Of a DNA stretch of 33,016 bases, positions 16,038-24,479 are shown piece after piece. Source of the stretch: Cyanobacteria bacterium SW_9_44_58 (lineage in GTDB: Bacteria > Cyanobacteriota > Cyanobacteriia > Cyanobacteriales > Rubidibacteraceae). Position 1 is the first letter of the stretch. The number at the start of each line of letters is the position of its first letter. The notes under the pieces are model-generated. The model had not been told where the DNA came from and did no database searches. It was given only the letters and a program-made list of their open reading frames with translations. The stretch lies in NCBI GenBank assembly GCA_003021905.1, contig PXPI01000046.1, positions 1-33,016 of the forward strand, in the 5' to 3' direction. Made by a program: the position numbers and the translations under genes.

Positions 16038-17696
16038 ATGACCGATCGCGCTTTATTTCAATTTTCTCGACAGTGGAAGCGGCTGCTTAAGTTTATTAGT
16101 CTGTTTGGGTTATGTGTCGTTTTAATTATCGGCTGCAATAATCAACAACAAACCAATTCCAATAACGCTACAGGCACCGGAGATCGCGTTAGGATGGGAA
16201 CCACTCTCAAGCCTCGCACCCTAGATCCGGCCGATAGCTACGAGTTAGCGGGATTAGGGATTATTTACAACCTAGGCGATTCTCTCTATACCTATGAATT
16301 AGGCACAACGAATTTGAAACCGAAGTTGGCAACCGCGATGCCGACAATCAGCGAGGATGGCTTAACCTACACCATTCCCTTGCGAGAAGGGGTGGCTTTC
16401 CATGATGGAACGGCCTTTAATGCTGAGGCCATGGCATTTTCATTGGAACGATTTATTGAAAATGGCGGGAAACCTTCTTTTCTCTTAGCAGACATTGTTC
16501 AAGAGATTCAAGCAACCGGCGAGTATGAACTCACCATCACCCTAAAACAACCCTTTGCGGCGCTTCCTGCCTTGCTGGCTTTTCCTGGAGCTTGTGCTGT
16601 TTCTCCAGCGGTCTATGAAAAGGGAACTGGCCAATTCAATCCCAATGAGTTTGTGGGAACCGGCCCTTATCAATTAACCGATTTTACCAGCGATAAAGTC
16701 CGCCTTGATCCGTTTCCGGATTATTGGGGGGAACAGCCCGCTAATGAAGGGGTGGATATGCAAATTTATGCCAGTAATCCGGCGAATTTGTTTAATGCCT
16801 TTCGCAGCCAAGGAATTGATGTAGCCTATCACTCCTTTGATCCCAATCAAATAAAAAGCCTCAGACAAGGGGCAAATGATGGAAAATGGCAAGCGATCGC
16901 GTCTTCGGGGACAGCAGTTAATTATTTAATGTTGAATACCCAATCGCCGCCGCTGGATCAAATCGAAGTGCGACGGGCAATGGCACTGATGATCGATCGC
17001 GCATTGCTCAATGAACGGGTATTGCAAGGGCAAGCAGAACCCATTTACAGCTTAATTCCCACCTCGTTTGAGGCTTATGAACCCGTCTTTCAATCAAGAT
17101 ACGGCAATGGCAAGTTTGACCAAGCCAAACAGAAATTGCAAGAAGCCGGCTATTCGGTTGATAATCCCGCAAGCCTGGAAATTTGGCATCCTTCGGGGTC
17201 AACCATTCGTTCTTTAGTGGCCAGTACTCTCAGCGCGATCGCGAAACAAGAATTAGATGGCATTTTGCAATTGGAACCCAGAACAGTGGAAGCAGCCTCC
17301 TTTTTCAGCAACGTTAGCAAAGGCATTTATTCGGCAGCGTTAATTGACTGGTATCCCGATTTTTTGGATGCGGATAATTACATTCATCCCTTTTTATCTT
17401 GCAGCCAAGGCAGTCAAGAAAAGGGATGTCAACAGGGAGGGGCCAAAACCCAAGGATCCTTTTATTACAATGAGCAGATGAACCAATTAATTGATAAACA
17501 GCGGCGATTGCAAGATTCTGAAAAACGGCAAGAAATTTTTGCTGAAATCCAAGAACTGCTAGCCGAGGATGTGCCTTATGTTCCCCTTTGGCAAAGTATT
17601 GATTATGCCTTTGCCCAAAACAATGTTCAAGGCGTTATGATTAATCCCAGCCAGAATTTTCCCTTTTGGACCATTGAGAAATCAGCCAACAATTAG
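16038..17696 (+). CDS. ABC-transporter substrate-binding lipoprotein, peptide/nickel family (SBP family 5)
   Basis: Periplasmic solute-binding protein of 552 residues. A lipoprotein signal runs to the lipobox LIIGC with Cys33 as the predicted acylation site, then a Gln/Asn-rich linker. The mature part begins with LKPRTLDPADSYELAG and contains EGVAFHDGTAFNAEAMAFS, GTGPYQLTDF and a C-terminal EDVPYVPLWQ, which are hallmarks of the DppA/OppA/NikA family. The substrate could be oligopeptides, dipeptides or another ligand. The start is the ATG at 16038; the frame opens at 15990 inside the hairpin repeat, which is unlikely. No permease or ATPase genes adjoin it, so the transporter partners must be encoded elsewhere. 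Confidence 0.92.
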   Translation: MTDRALFQFSRQWKRLLKFISLFGLCVVLIIGCNNQQQTNSNNATGTGDRVRMGTTLKPRTLDPADSYELAGLGIIYNLGDSLYTYELGTTNLKPKLATAMPTISEDGLTYTIPLREGVAFHDGTAFNAEAMAFSLERFIENGGKPSFLLADIVQEIQATGEYELTITLKQPFAALPALLAFPGACAVSPAVYEKGTGQFNPNEFVGTGPYQLTDFTSDKVRLDPFPDYWGEQPANEGVDMQIYASNPANLFNAFRSQGIDVAYHSFDPNQIKSLRQGANDGKWQAIASSGTAVNYLMLNTQSPPLDQIEVRRAMALMIDRALLNERVLQGQAEPIYSLIPTSFEAYEPVFQSRYGNGKFDQAKQKLQEAGYSVDNPASLEIWHPSGSTIRSLVASTLSAIAKQELDGILQLEPRTVEAASFFSNVSKGIYSAALIDWYPDFLDADNYIHPFLSCSQGSQEKGCQQGGAKTQGSFYYNEQMNQLIDKQRRLQDSEKRQEIFAEIQELLAEDVPYVPLWQSIDYAFAQNNVQGVMINPSQNFPFWTIEKSANN

Positions 17697-17746
17697 CAGT
17701 TAGGGGCACCCGTTTTTTCTTGAGGTACGCTGGTTTCATTAACGGC

Positions 17747-18091
17747 TTACTCGGTTTTAATGGGAGAATCTTCACTGGAACTCGAAGATTGTTGCTGTAA
17801 TAGCTGTTGCTGCTGTTGCCGAAACTTAGATGCTGCCGAATCTAAACTGCGCTGTTGTTGTTGCCGAAAGTCTTCTAACGATTTGCCCTGACTATTGTTC
17901 AGACGATGATACAAATCAAATGGACTGATGTTATCGCCTAACCCACTGGAAAAGGTATCGCGTTCGCTAGACTGATAGGGATCATCTTGTTCCGGCGCTG
18001 TCGTTTGACTAGATGCCGGAGAGCCCCCTAAATTGAAAACTAACGCGAGACTAACACTGACACTTAAACTAACAAATAAATAACGAATCAT
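17747..18091 (-). CDS. Secreted Gln/Ser-rich hypothetical protein
   Basis: 114 residues. An N-terminal hydrophobic signal-like segment (about residues 3-22) ends near SPASSQ. It is followed by an acidic region, a central block NISPFDLYHRLNN, and a C-terminal half dominated by glutamine runs (RQQQQRSLDSAASKFRQQQQQ) and a serine run. The glutamine region may form a coiled coil. It is probably periplasmic. I recognise no family. It converges on the solute-binding protein gene, 50 bp away, with no clear terminator between them. Confidence 0.6.
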   Translation of the reverse strand: MIRYLFVSLSVSVSLALVFNLGGSPASSQTTAPEQDDPYQSSERDTFSSGLGDNISPFDLYHRLNNSQGKSLEDFRQQQQRSLDSAASKFRQQQQQLLQQQSSSSSEDSPIKTE

Positions 18092-18145
18092 AACCCAACC
18101 TCACATTTTTTTTCGCAGTTATTTTTATCATATCAATCTCAATCA

Positions 18146-18424
18146 ATGCCGGATTTACCTCAATCATCATCGTCTTCAACTGAACAAGCTTCCTCAAATA
18201 ATGAAGGAAATGCGACATGGGAGCTGATTTTAGGAGGCGCGATCGCGCTATTGTTGCTGGGTTGGCTGTTTGACAACCCCTTGCTGCTGATGCCGGGCAT
18301 CCTCATCGCCTTGTTGTTATCCTGGCCAGTGGTTTCAGTTCCCTTCCAATTCCTATATCAACTGATTCAACCGCAGAGGCGAAAAGTTGTCTTAGCTTGG
18401 GCGGCTGGATTGTTGCCATTGTGA
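18146..18424 (+). pseudogene. N-terminal fragment of a frameshifted membrane/pentapeptide-repeat protein
   Basis: A polar Ser/Gln-rich start is followed by two adjacent hydrophobic segments (about residues 26-58). The frame stops at 18422-18424 just after QPQRRKVVLAW. The frame that carries on the homologous protein lies one base back, from about 18397 (GGWIVAIVSVFKL). The joined product resembles the N-terminal membrane half of a cyanobacterial pentapeptide-repeat family. The simplest explanation is loss of one T in the AGCTTGGG stretch near 18397. It could alternatively be a real small two-helix protein of 92 residues. No slippery heptamer is present to support programmed frameshifting. Confidence 0.55.
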
Positions 18425-18906
18425 GCGTCTTCAAATTATTGGGCGTAGGAAGCCGAGTTAGTAACCTGCTGATAGCGATTAAATGGGATGAATTTGGATC
18501 TTGGGCAGATTGGTTTGGGGCCTTAGGGCAAATTTCCATTGCTGTGATTGCGGTTTATGTCGCCTGGCGCCAATATATTATTTCCAGAGACTTAACCATC
18601 CAACAAAATCGCATTACCCAACAGCAAACCATTGATACCTATTTTCAAGGGATTTGTGAATTGGCCCTGGGCAATGACGGGTTTCTCGAAGATTGGCCCC
18701 AAGAACGGGCATTTGCCGAAGGACGAACCTCTGCCATTCTCAACAGTGTGGATGGGCCAGGCAAGGCGAAAATTATCCGGTTTCTCTCCCAATCTCGGCT
18801 GCTAACGCCGCTCAAGCGCGATCGACATTTTTATTGGGACGATAATGAATATATAACATTTCCCAGTCAGGTGAGGTACAGAAAAATAGGTACAAAAACG
18901 CCCTAA
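18397..18906 (+). pseudogene. Central fragment of the same gene, truncated before the pentapeptide repeats
   Basis: The frame encodes a further membrane segment (FGALGQISIAVIAVYVAW), then ISRDLTIQQNRITQQQTID, and then LEDWPQERAFAEGRTSAIL and RFLSQSRLLTPLKRDR. From memory, this order is the conserved middle of cyanobacterial proteins that continue into a pentapeptide-repeat (A(D/N)Lxx) domain. Here homology stops after KRDR at about 18828, and an unrelated tail ends at 18906. That tail runs into an IS630-type terminal repeat. The only in-frame start near the 5' end is a TTG with no ribosome site. Together with the upstream frameshift this indicates a decayed gene. Whether the N-terminal part is still expressed is unknown. 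Confidence 0.65.
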
Positions 18907-18947
18907 AGCTTAAACGGTGTACTCCATGAGTTCAATAATTGCTATAA
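18852..18947. mobile_element. IS630-type remnant or MITE at the truncation point
   Basis: Bases 18918-18947 match the IS630 end at 85-114 in 24 of 30 positions, ending in the identical AATTGCTATAA. About 40 bp upstream, 18852-18881 resembles the inverted copy of that end: TATA at its edge and TGAGGTACAG at its inner side, about 21 of 30 matches. The pair would define a 96-bp MITE-like element or a deleted IS. The right end is well supported. The left end is tentative. Confidence 0.5.
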
Positions 18948-19159
18948 AACTATTTTAAATTTCACTGGCAACAAGTTAAAGAAAAAAGGGGAAATTCTGT
19001 TGGCAGTAGAACAGTTTTAAAAATAGCACATACAATACAAAAATTGAGATCAAGGTCTGGCAATATAAAAGACAAGCAGGACTTGATTATTAGAAAGTGC
19101 TGTGAGGAATTCGGAAACTTTTTTTCTCCTATTAGGTCTAACAGACAAGACAATTAAAA

Positions 19160-19837
19160 ATGACTGCAAGCAATCGCTCAATGAATTCATCATTTTCTGC
19201 TTCCTGGTCAGCAACAGACCTTTCTGCAATGGCCAAAGCGAATCTTGCTCCTGCTGAACTGTCTAATTATGAATTAATTCTCCGTTGTCAGCAAGGAATT
19301 AAACCCGATCGCGCTGCTTTTTCAGAACTGTTGCGCCGTCATCAATCCCATGTAGAAAAAATGCTCTATCATTTAGCGCCGGATTGGTCCGATCGCGCTG
19401 ATTTAGTGCAAGAAGTATGGATTCGCGTCTATCGGAATATTCAACGATTGAAAGATCCCGGCAAATTTCGAGGGTGGTTAAGCCGCATTGCGACAAACTT
19501 ATTTTATGATGAATTGCGCAAAAGAAAACACGTTAAAAATCCCATTTCTCTCGATGCCCCTCGTCAATTTGAAGATGGAGAATTAACTTGGGAAATTGCA
19601 ACGGCATTGCCCAGCCCTGACCAAGATTTAAGCAGTCAAGAATTTTATGACCAATTAAATCAGGCCATTGCCGACTTGCCGGAATCCTTTCGTACTACCA
19701 TTATTTTGCGGGAAATTGAAGGATTTTCCTACGAAGAAATTGCAGAAATGACAGGGGTCTCATTGGGAACGGTCAAATCAAGAATTGCCAGAGCCAGAGC
19801 CAGATTGCAAAGCGTCTTGCATTCCTATCTAAGTTAG
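19160..19837 (+). CDS. sigG: ECF RNA polymerase sigma factor, SigG type
   Basis: An extracytoplasmic-function (group 4, formerly cyanobacterial group 3) sigma factor of 225 residues. Region 2 is visible as FSELLRRHQSHVEKMLYHL, DLVQEVWIRVYRNIQRL and GWLSRIATNLFYDELRKRK. Region 4 is LPESFRTTIILREIEGFSYEEIAEM followed by the recognition helix VSLGTVKSRIARARARL. The extended N-terminus of about 30 residues before region 2 is Ser/Ala-rich. The next gene encodes a short protein with an anti-sigma-like layout, matching the sigG/anti-sigma pairing of other cyanobacteria. The 250-bp upstream gap contains the IS630 scar at its far end. Confidence 0.93.
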   Translation: MTASNRSMNSSFSASWSATDLSAMAKANLAPAELSNYELILRCQQGIKPDRAAFSELLRRHQSHVEKMLYHLAPDWSDRADLVQEVWIRVYRNIQRLKDPGKFRGWLSRIATNLFYDELRKRKHVKNPISLDAPRQFEDGELTWEIATALPSPDQDLSSQEFYDQLNQAIADLPESFRTTIILREIEGFSYEEIAEMTGVSLGTVKSRIARARARLQSVLHSYLS

Positions 19838-20019
19838 ACTAAAAAAAGGCGACAGCTAACTTTGACCCGGATTACTTCTCACGCCTTTCTGCTTCTTTTT
19901 CCATCTTATCCCCCTGTGGGAGTCTGAAAGCGTTTATTTCGGAATAGCTGACAGCAGATAAGTGGGAGGTGCAATCAGCAACGGAACAATTCCATTACAC
20001 GTCAATAGCGAGGAAAAAG

Positions 20020-20493
20020 ATGAACAGCCAACAACGCTTTGAGTTGTTAAGTGCTTACCTGGATCGAGAACTTCCCCCAGATCAACGCCAGCAAGTGGAA
20101 CAATGGTTAAGCCGCGATCCTCAAGCCCAACAAACTTATCAAAATCTATTAAAGCTCCGTTACCAGCTTCGGGAAAGTACAGTGCCCTCCTCGCATTCTT
20201 CTCAAGAACAACTGATGGAAACGGTTGTTGCTAAAGCCAATCGTCAAACTTGGAAACAGGCTTTCTTGTGGGGCGGCGGAACTGCCGCTGCGGTGTTTAT
20301 CGCGCTAATTTCAGGGAGCTTGTTTTCTAATTATTCCCCAATTCCTCGGTTGGCAAATTCGGGGAATTCCAATCGCGCTTCCGAGTCATTAATGATTGCC
20401 CTAAATCAACCAGTGGTAGAAATGCCGAAAGCTCCCAAATATCGGTATTCCCCAAGGCAAAAAGCGGTTTCCTCTCCCAAATCTTCCCCTTAA
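20020..20493 (+). CDS. Probable membrane anti-sigma factor for SigG
   Basis: 157 residues. The N-terminal part, RFELLSAYLDRELPPDQRQQVEQWLSRDP, is the anti-sigma-domain helix pair typical of RseA/zinc-finger-type anti-sigma factors. The HX3CX2C zinc ligands are absent. A single membrane segment (WGGGTAAAVFIALISGSLF, about residues 83-103) is followed by a short, mostly polar outer tail. The start at 20020 follows GAGGAAAAAG; the frame also opens at 19969 with no such site. It is 182 bp after sigG on the same strand, which suggests control of SigG at the membrane. Its stop overlaps that of the convergent GGCT gene in the palindrome TTAA. Confidence 0.78.
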   Translation: MNSQQRFELLSAYLDRELPPDQRQQVEQWLSRDPQAQQTYQNLLKLRYQLRESTVPSSHSSQEQLMETVVAKANRQTWKQAFLWGGGTAAAVFIALISGSLFSNYSPIPRLANSGNSNRASESLMIALNQPVVEMPKAPKYRYSPRQKAVSSPKSSP

Positions 20494-20894
20494 TGCCCTC
20501 GCCAACAGCCTGACGGTAAAAAGACGCCTCCCAACTGTTGGACGCGCCAGAACGCCATCCGATAGCCCCAAGCTTTTCCCAGGGATTCTCCCGAGGGGGC
20601 ATACAGCGTTAACCATTCTCTTTGATAAACATTCTCCTCTGCTTCTCGCGTGGGATCATAGTCTTCCAACTCATCAATATCAGCTAATAATTGTTCATCG
20701 GAAAAGGTAAGCAAAACGCCGCTTACTTCCGTATCCCCGGTTGTCATGGCGGGATACCCCACCGGCAGGGCATAAAGATGGCCAAACGTATAAGCCGGCG
20801 TTACTTTGCTGACTTTCCCGCCGCAATAGCGTTCAAAGTTAGCTTCTCCGGGTTTGAGCGTTCCGTAAACAAAAACTCTCACCGATCGCCTCAC
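20490..20894 (-). CDS. Gamma-glutamylcyclotransferase (GGCT/AIG2-like) fold protein
   Basis: A 134-residue cytosolic protein opening with VFVYGTLKPGEANFERY, the signature of the GGCT-like superfamily. An acidic residue in the IDELEDYDP stretch is the likely catalytic glutamate. Family members act on gamma-glutamyl amines, glutathione or related compounds; the substrate here is not determinable. The start is a GTG at 20894 that overlaps the stop of the upstream phosphoribulokinase-like gene as GTGA, so the two are probably translationally coupled. The 3' end overlaps the anti-sigma gene by 4 bp. Confidence 0.85.
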   Translation of the reverse strand: MRRSVRVFVYGTLKPGEANFERYCGGKVSKVTPAYTFGHLYALPVGYPAMTTGDTEVSGVLLTFSDEQLLADIDELEDYDPTREAEENVYQREWLTLYAPSGESLGKAWGYRMAFWRVQQLGGVFLPSGCWRGH

Positions 20895-21832
20895 TTAACC
20901 TGATAATTATAGGATGCTTTTAGCATATGATACGTGACAAGGAGTTGTGTCAGCGCCAGGGGATAACTTTGGAGGTTTTCTCCGGTGGTGCCAACGACTT
21001 TGCCGATTTGCACATCGCTATCAATGCGACAGAAATTGGAAAGATAGGGAACTTCAGAACAGAGAACTTTTTCCATATCAATCACTTGTTCTTTGGTAGC
21101 ATTGCCGTCAATTTCCAACACATCAACAGGTTTGCCCATATCGCGGTCTAATTCCAAGCGAACTGCCCCTTGTTCCGACTTTGATTCAAATAAACGGAGC
21201 AAATCCGGGTGAGGAATCGTCGGTCTTAAAACCAAACGAACATTGAGATTGCCGTTGCTTTCTTCGGAATGTTCTTTTGGCGGATAGAAACTAACGACCA
21301 CATCCGCCCATTCACGTTGGGGGCGAATGAAGGCTTCCGAATCCGGTTCCCGCCTTCTTAAGGCTTCTAAAACCTCTTGTTCGCTATAACTGCGTTTACG
21401 GGTATCCCGTTTCACTTTCCAAGTTTCCCGCAAGGATTCGGGCGGCGCCAGATAGACTTTCACATCAAAGGCATCGCGACAGGCTTGCGTATAGTAGCCT
21501 AATAAGCCTTCGAGAATCACAAATTTTTTCGGTTCAATGTACTCTGGCGGATCAAATTTGCCGGTATCGTGATTATAAATGGGTTTGAGAATGGGTTGTC
21601 CCCCGCGCAGCAAGGAAATATGCTGTTGCATGATATCCAAATAATTACAGTCGGGATGAAGGGCGCTTAACCCGACTTCCTTGCGTTGGGCGCGATCGTA
21701 GCGGTGATAATCATCAGTGCAAATGACAGTAACATTTTCTTCCCCTAAAATTTGGGCAATTCCTTTTGTTAAGGTGGTTTTCCCAGCGGCACTATCACCA
21801 ACAATCCCGAGAATAATTCGACGTTCAGCCAT
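20891..21832 (-). CDS. Phosphoribulokinase-family kinase, non-canonical paralogue
   Basis: A P-loop kinase of 313 residues in the phosphoribulokinase/uridine kinase superfamily. The Walker A motif is GIVGDSAAGKTTL (Lys18). The catalytic and substrate region VICTDDYHRYDRAQRKEVG and the later REPDSEAFIRPQREWADVV both match canonical PRK closely. It differs from the Calvin-cycle enzyme of cyanobacteria. The P-loop cysteine (GDSGCGKS in canonical PRK) is Ala16 here, although Cys38 remains at the partner position. The C-terminal regulatory cysteine pair is missing, and the C-terminal third is different in sequence. It may phosphorylate ribulose 5-phosphate or another sugar phosphate or nucleoside without thioredoxin/CP12 control. 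It overlaps the downstream GGCT-fold gene by 4 bp. Confidence 0.85.
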   Translation of the reverse strand: MAERRIILGIVGDSAAGKTTLTKGIAQILGEENVTVICTDDYHRYDRAQRKEVGLSALHPDCNYLDIMQQHISLLRGGQPILKPIYNHDTGKFDPPEYIEPKKFVILEGLLGYYTQACRDAFDVKVYLAPPESLRETWKVKRDTRKRSYSEQEVLEALRRREPDSEAFIRPQREWADVVVSFYPPKEHSEESNGNLNVRLVLRPTIPHPDLLRLFESKSEQGAVRLELDRDMGKPVDVLEIDGNATKEQVIDMEKVLCSEVPYLSNFCRIDSDVQIGKVVGTTGENLQSYPLALTQLLVTYHMLKASYNYQVK

Positions 21833-21971
21833 AATTGTCAGTTAATTAGCATTTTAGTTTCAGAATGTCCGATTCATTGTACCTGTTTTTGGGCAATATT
21901 TCTGAAGTGGTTTAAAAAAATACGTCAATTTTTGCTTCCAACAATGGTTAACAGCGAAGATCGACAAGGGG

Positions 21972-22961
21972 TTATTGCTGGCTAATTGCCTCATCAAGAA
22001 GCATTAACCCTTCTTCTAACCCTTGAATTTGGGAGAGATTATCCCGCAATTGGGCGGCACCGGGAAATCCTTTCGCATACCATGCCAGATGTTTGCGCGA
22101 TTGATAAATGCCGCGATCGCCGCGATATTCCCATAATCCCTGTAAATGTTGTTTGGCACAAGTTAACCGTTCCCCAGGTGTGGGTTGCGGACGTTTTTCG
22201 CCGGTTTTCAAAAAATGATCAATCTCGCCCGCTAAAAAGGGATAGCCTAAAGTTCCCCGGGAACACATGACACCATCGGCGTTGGTTTCTTCTAAACACT
22301 GAACTGCATCCTCAACGGAAAAAATATCGCCATTGGCAATGACGGGAATCGATAAAATCTGTTTAACCTGTTTAATCCAATGCCATTGGGCGTTTCCCTG
22401 ATAGCCTTGCGATCGCGTGCGGCCATGCAGCGTTAGCATTTGTGCCCCAGCATTTTCTAGCCGTTGGGCAAACTCCAGGATATTGATGTCAGTTTCATCC
22501 CAACCGATGCGGGTTTTAACCGAAACCGGCACTTCCACCGCCTCAACCACACTTGCCACAATCGCTTCGGCTACCTCTGGTTGACGCAGTAGAGAGGAAC
22601 CGCCTCCTTTTTTAGTAATTTTATTGACGGGACATCCCATATTGATATCGATGGTTTGCGCCCCTTCGGCAACCGCTTTTTGCGCTGCTTCTCCCATAAA
22701 ATCGGGACGAGAGTCAAATAATTGAATACTAATTGGACTTTCATCGGGGGCAATATTCATCACTTGGGGCAACTCTCGCAGATGATGGATTTCTTTCGCT
22801 TTCACCATCTCCGTATAAAGCATGGAGTCAGGGGCATAACGTCGCACTAAACGACGAAATACCATATCGGTTACCCCAGATAACGGCGACTGTAAAACAC
22901 GGCTGTTCACTTTCACTGAACCAATTTTAAGCGGTGTTGTTTGTTGCAGGGTTGCTATCAT
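21972..22961 (-). CDS. dusB: tRNA-dihydrouridine synthase
   Basis: FMN-dependent reduction of uridines to dihydrouridine in tRNA. The 329-residue protein shows the TIM-barrel start LQSPLSGVTDMVFRRLVRRY, the catalytic cysteine in DINMGCPVNKITKKGGGSSLL, the VSVKTRIGWD strand, the LHGRTRSQGY flavin/tRNA motif and IPVIANGDIFS. The layout fits the DusB-type subfamily, but DusA is not fully excluded. Its ATG directly abuts the TAA of glcD with no spacer, so it depends on the glcD transcript and perhaps on re-initiation. Confidence 0.92.
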   Translation of the reverse strand: MIATLQQTTPLKIGSVKVNSRVLQSPLSGVTDMVFRRLVRRYAPDSMLYTEMVKAKEIHHLRELPQVMNIAPDESPISIQLFDSRPDFMGEAAQKAVAEGAQTIDINMGCPVNKITKKGGGSSLLRQPEVAEAIVASVVEAVEVPVSVKTRIGWDETDINILEFAQRLENAGAQMLTLHGRTRSQGYQGNAQWHWIKQVKQILSIPVIANGDIFSVEDAVQCLEETNADGVMCSRGTLGYPFLAGEIDHFLKTGEKRPQPTPGERLTCAKQHLQGLWEYRGDRGIYQSRKHLAWYAKGFPGAAQLRDNLSQIQGLEEGLMLLDEAISQQ

Positions 22962-24449
22962 TTAATACAACTGTGCCCCTTGAAATTCAGCCAATTTGTT
23001 TGCATTGGCGGCTTCCCCGCAAGTTTTCGGGGTGGGAAAGAGTTTTGTCGGATTCGCCAATCCTTTGGGATTAAAGGCCCCGCGAACATATTGCATGGTT
23101 TCGAGATCCACCTCGCTAAACATATCGCTCATGTAACAGTTTTTATCAGCGCCAATGCCATGTTCCCCGGAAATACTCCCGCCTGCTTCGATACACCGTT
23201 TCAGAATTTTGCCACCAATTTCTTCGACAATTTCTAAAGACCCTTCCACCGATTCATCATATAAAATTAAGGGGTGTAAATTGCCGTCTCCGGCATGGAA
23301 AACATTGGCAATGCGATAGCCATACTCTTCGCTTAGGGCTTCAATATCGCGTAAGACGGCGGCAAGTTGCGTCCGGGGAATTACTCCATCTTGCACAAAA
23401 TAATCCGGGCTTAAATGCCCAGCGGCGGCAAAGGCTGCTTTTCGTCCTTTCCATAGTTTTGCCCGTTTTTCCGCATCCCAGGCAATGGTGGTGTCTCGCG
23501 CCCCATTTTCTCGACAACGGTTGGCGGTGCGTTTAATATTGTGGGTAACTTCCACTTCCGAGCCATCCAATTCTACTAATAAAATGGCACCGGCATCGCG
23601 AGGATAACATCCTGCCCCCACCACATCTTCGACAGCATTGGTGGTAAGATTATCCATCATTTCCATCCCGGCAGGAATGATACCATCGCCAATAATTGCT
23701 GCTACAGCATTGGCTGCTTCTTCGACGGTTTCAAAGTCTGCGAGTAAAACAGCAACGGATTCAGGGGTTTTCAAGACGCGGAGAGTAATTTCCGTGGCAA
23801 TCCCTAAGGTTCCCTCAGATCCCACAAACAACCCAGTGAGATCATAACCGGGCATTTCCGGCAAGGTTCCCCCAATGTCCATAATGGAACCATCGGGGGT
23901 AACAATTTTCAGTCCCAACACATGATTCGTGGTCACGCCATATTTTAGACAATGGACACCGCCCGAGTTTTCGGCAACATTGCCCCCAATGGAACAAATA
24001 ATTTGACTGGAAGGATCTGGGGCATAGTAAAAGCCTTTTCCACTCACTGCTTGCGTTACCCAGTTATTAATGACCCCTGGCTGTACCACGACCCGTTGAT
24101 TGTCGATGTCGGTTTCTAAAATTTGATTCATGCGGGCCGTAACAATTAACACCCCATTTTCGATGGGCAATGCCCCTCCAGATAATCCGGTTCCAGCGCC
24201 TCTTGCTACCCAAGGCAAGTTATACTCATCGCAAAGTTTTACCACACCTGCTACTTGTTCTGTAGTACAGGGAAGAACCACCACCGGCGGACGTTGGCGA
24301 TAACTGGCTAATCCGTCACATTCATAGGTGAGGAGTTCGTCTTTGCGTTGAACAACGCCATCTTTTCCCACAACTTTTTCCAAGGCTTTGATGATGGGTT
24401 GCCACTGCTTGTCTGTGGATTGTTGATTGAAAAGATTTTTCAAAAACAT
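22962..24449 (-). CDS. glcD: Glycolate oxidase/dehydrogenase subunit GlcD (FAD-linked oxidase)
   Basis: Oxidises glycolate to glyoxylate, the photorespiratory salvage step after phosphoglycolate phosphatase. The 495-residue protein has the FAD-binding-4 (VAO-type) domain with VARGAGTGLSGGALPIENGV and CSIGGNVAENSGGVHCLKYG. The C-terminal FAD-oxidase domain contains VFHAGDGNLHPLILYD and GSISGEHGIGADK, which supply substrate and metal ligands. D-lactate dehydrogenases share this fold, and some cyanobacterial members oxidise both substrates. Glycolate is the likelier main role in a phototroph. It is in a run of closely spaced minus-strand genes, 30 bp after the barrel-protein gene and abutting the dus gene. 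Confidence 0.92.
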   Translation of the reverse strand: MFLKNLFNQQSTDKQWQPIIKALEKVVGKDGVVQRKDELLTYECDGLASYRQRPPVVVLPCTTEQVAGVVKLCDEYNLPWVARGAGTGLSGGALPIENGVLIVTARMNQILETDIDNQRVVVQPGVINNWVTQAVSGKGFYYAPDPSSQIICSIGGNVAENSGGVHCLKYGVTTNHVLGLKIVTPDGSIMDIGGTLPEMPGYDLTGLFVGSEGTLGIATEITLRVLKTPESVAVLLADFETVEEAANAVAAIIGDGIIPAGMEMMDNLTTNAVEDVVGAGCYPRDAGAILLVELDGSEVEVTHNIKRTANRCRENGARDTTIAWDAEKRAKLWKGRKAAFAAAGHLSPDYFVQDGVIPRTQLAAVLRDIEALSEEYGYRIANVFHAGDGNLHPLILYDESVEGSLEIVEEIGGKILKRCIEAGGSISGEHGIGADKNCYMSDMFSEVDLETMQYVRGAFNPKGLANPTKLFPTPKTCGEAANANKLAEFQGAQLY

Positions 24450-24479
24450 ATCTGAGAGGGGCGTGAAAATCGGTCTTGA

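Noticed and set aside
18390-18424. Programmed -1 frameshifting between the two fragments
   Set aside because: No X-XXY-YYZ slippery heptamer or downstream structure is visible, and the 3' part is truncated anyway, so gene decay is simpler.
19845-19888. AAAGGCG/CGCCTTT inverted pair after sigG as a terminator or attenuator
   Set aside because: The loop is about 30 nt and the stem only 7 bp, so it is too weak to annotate.
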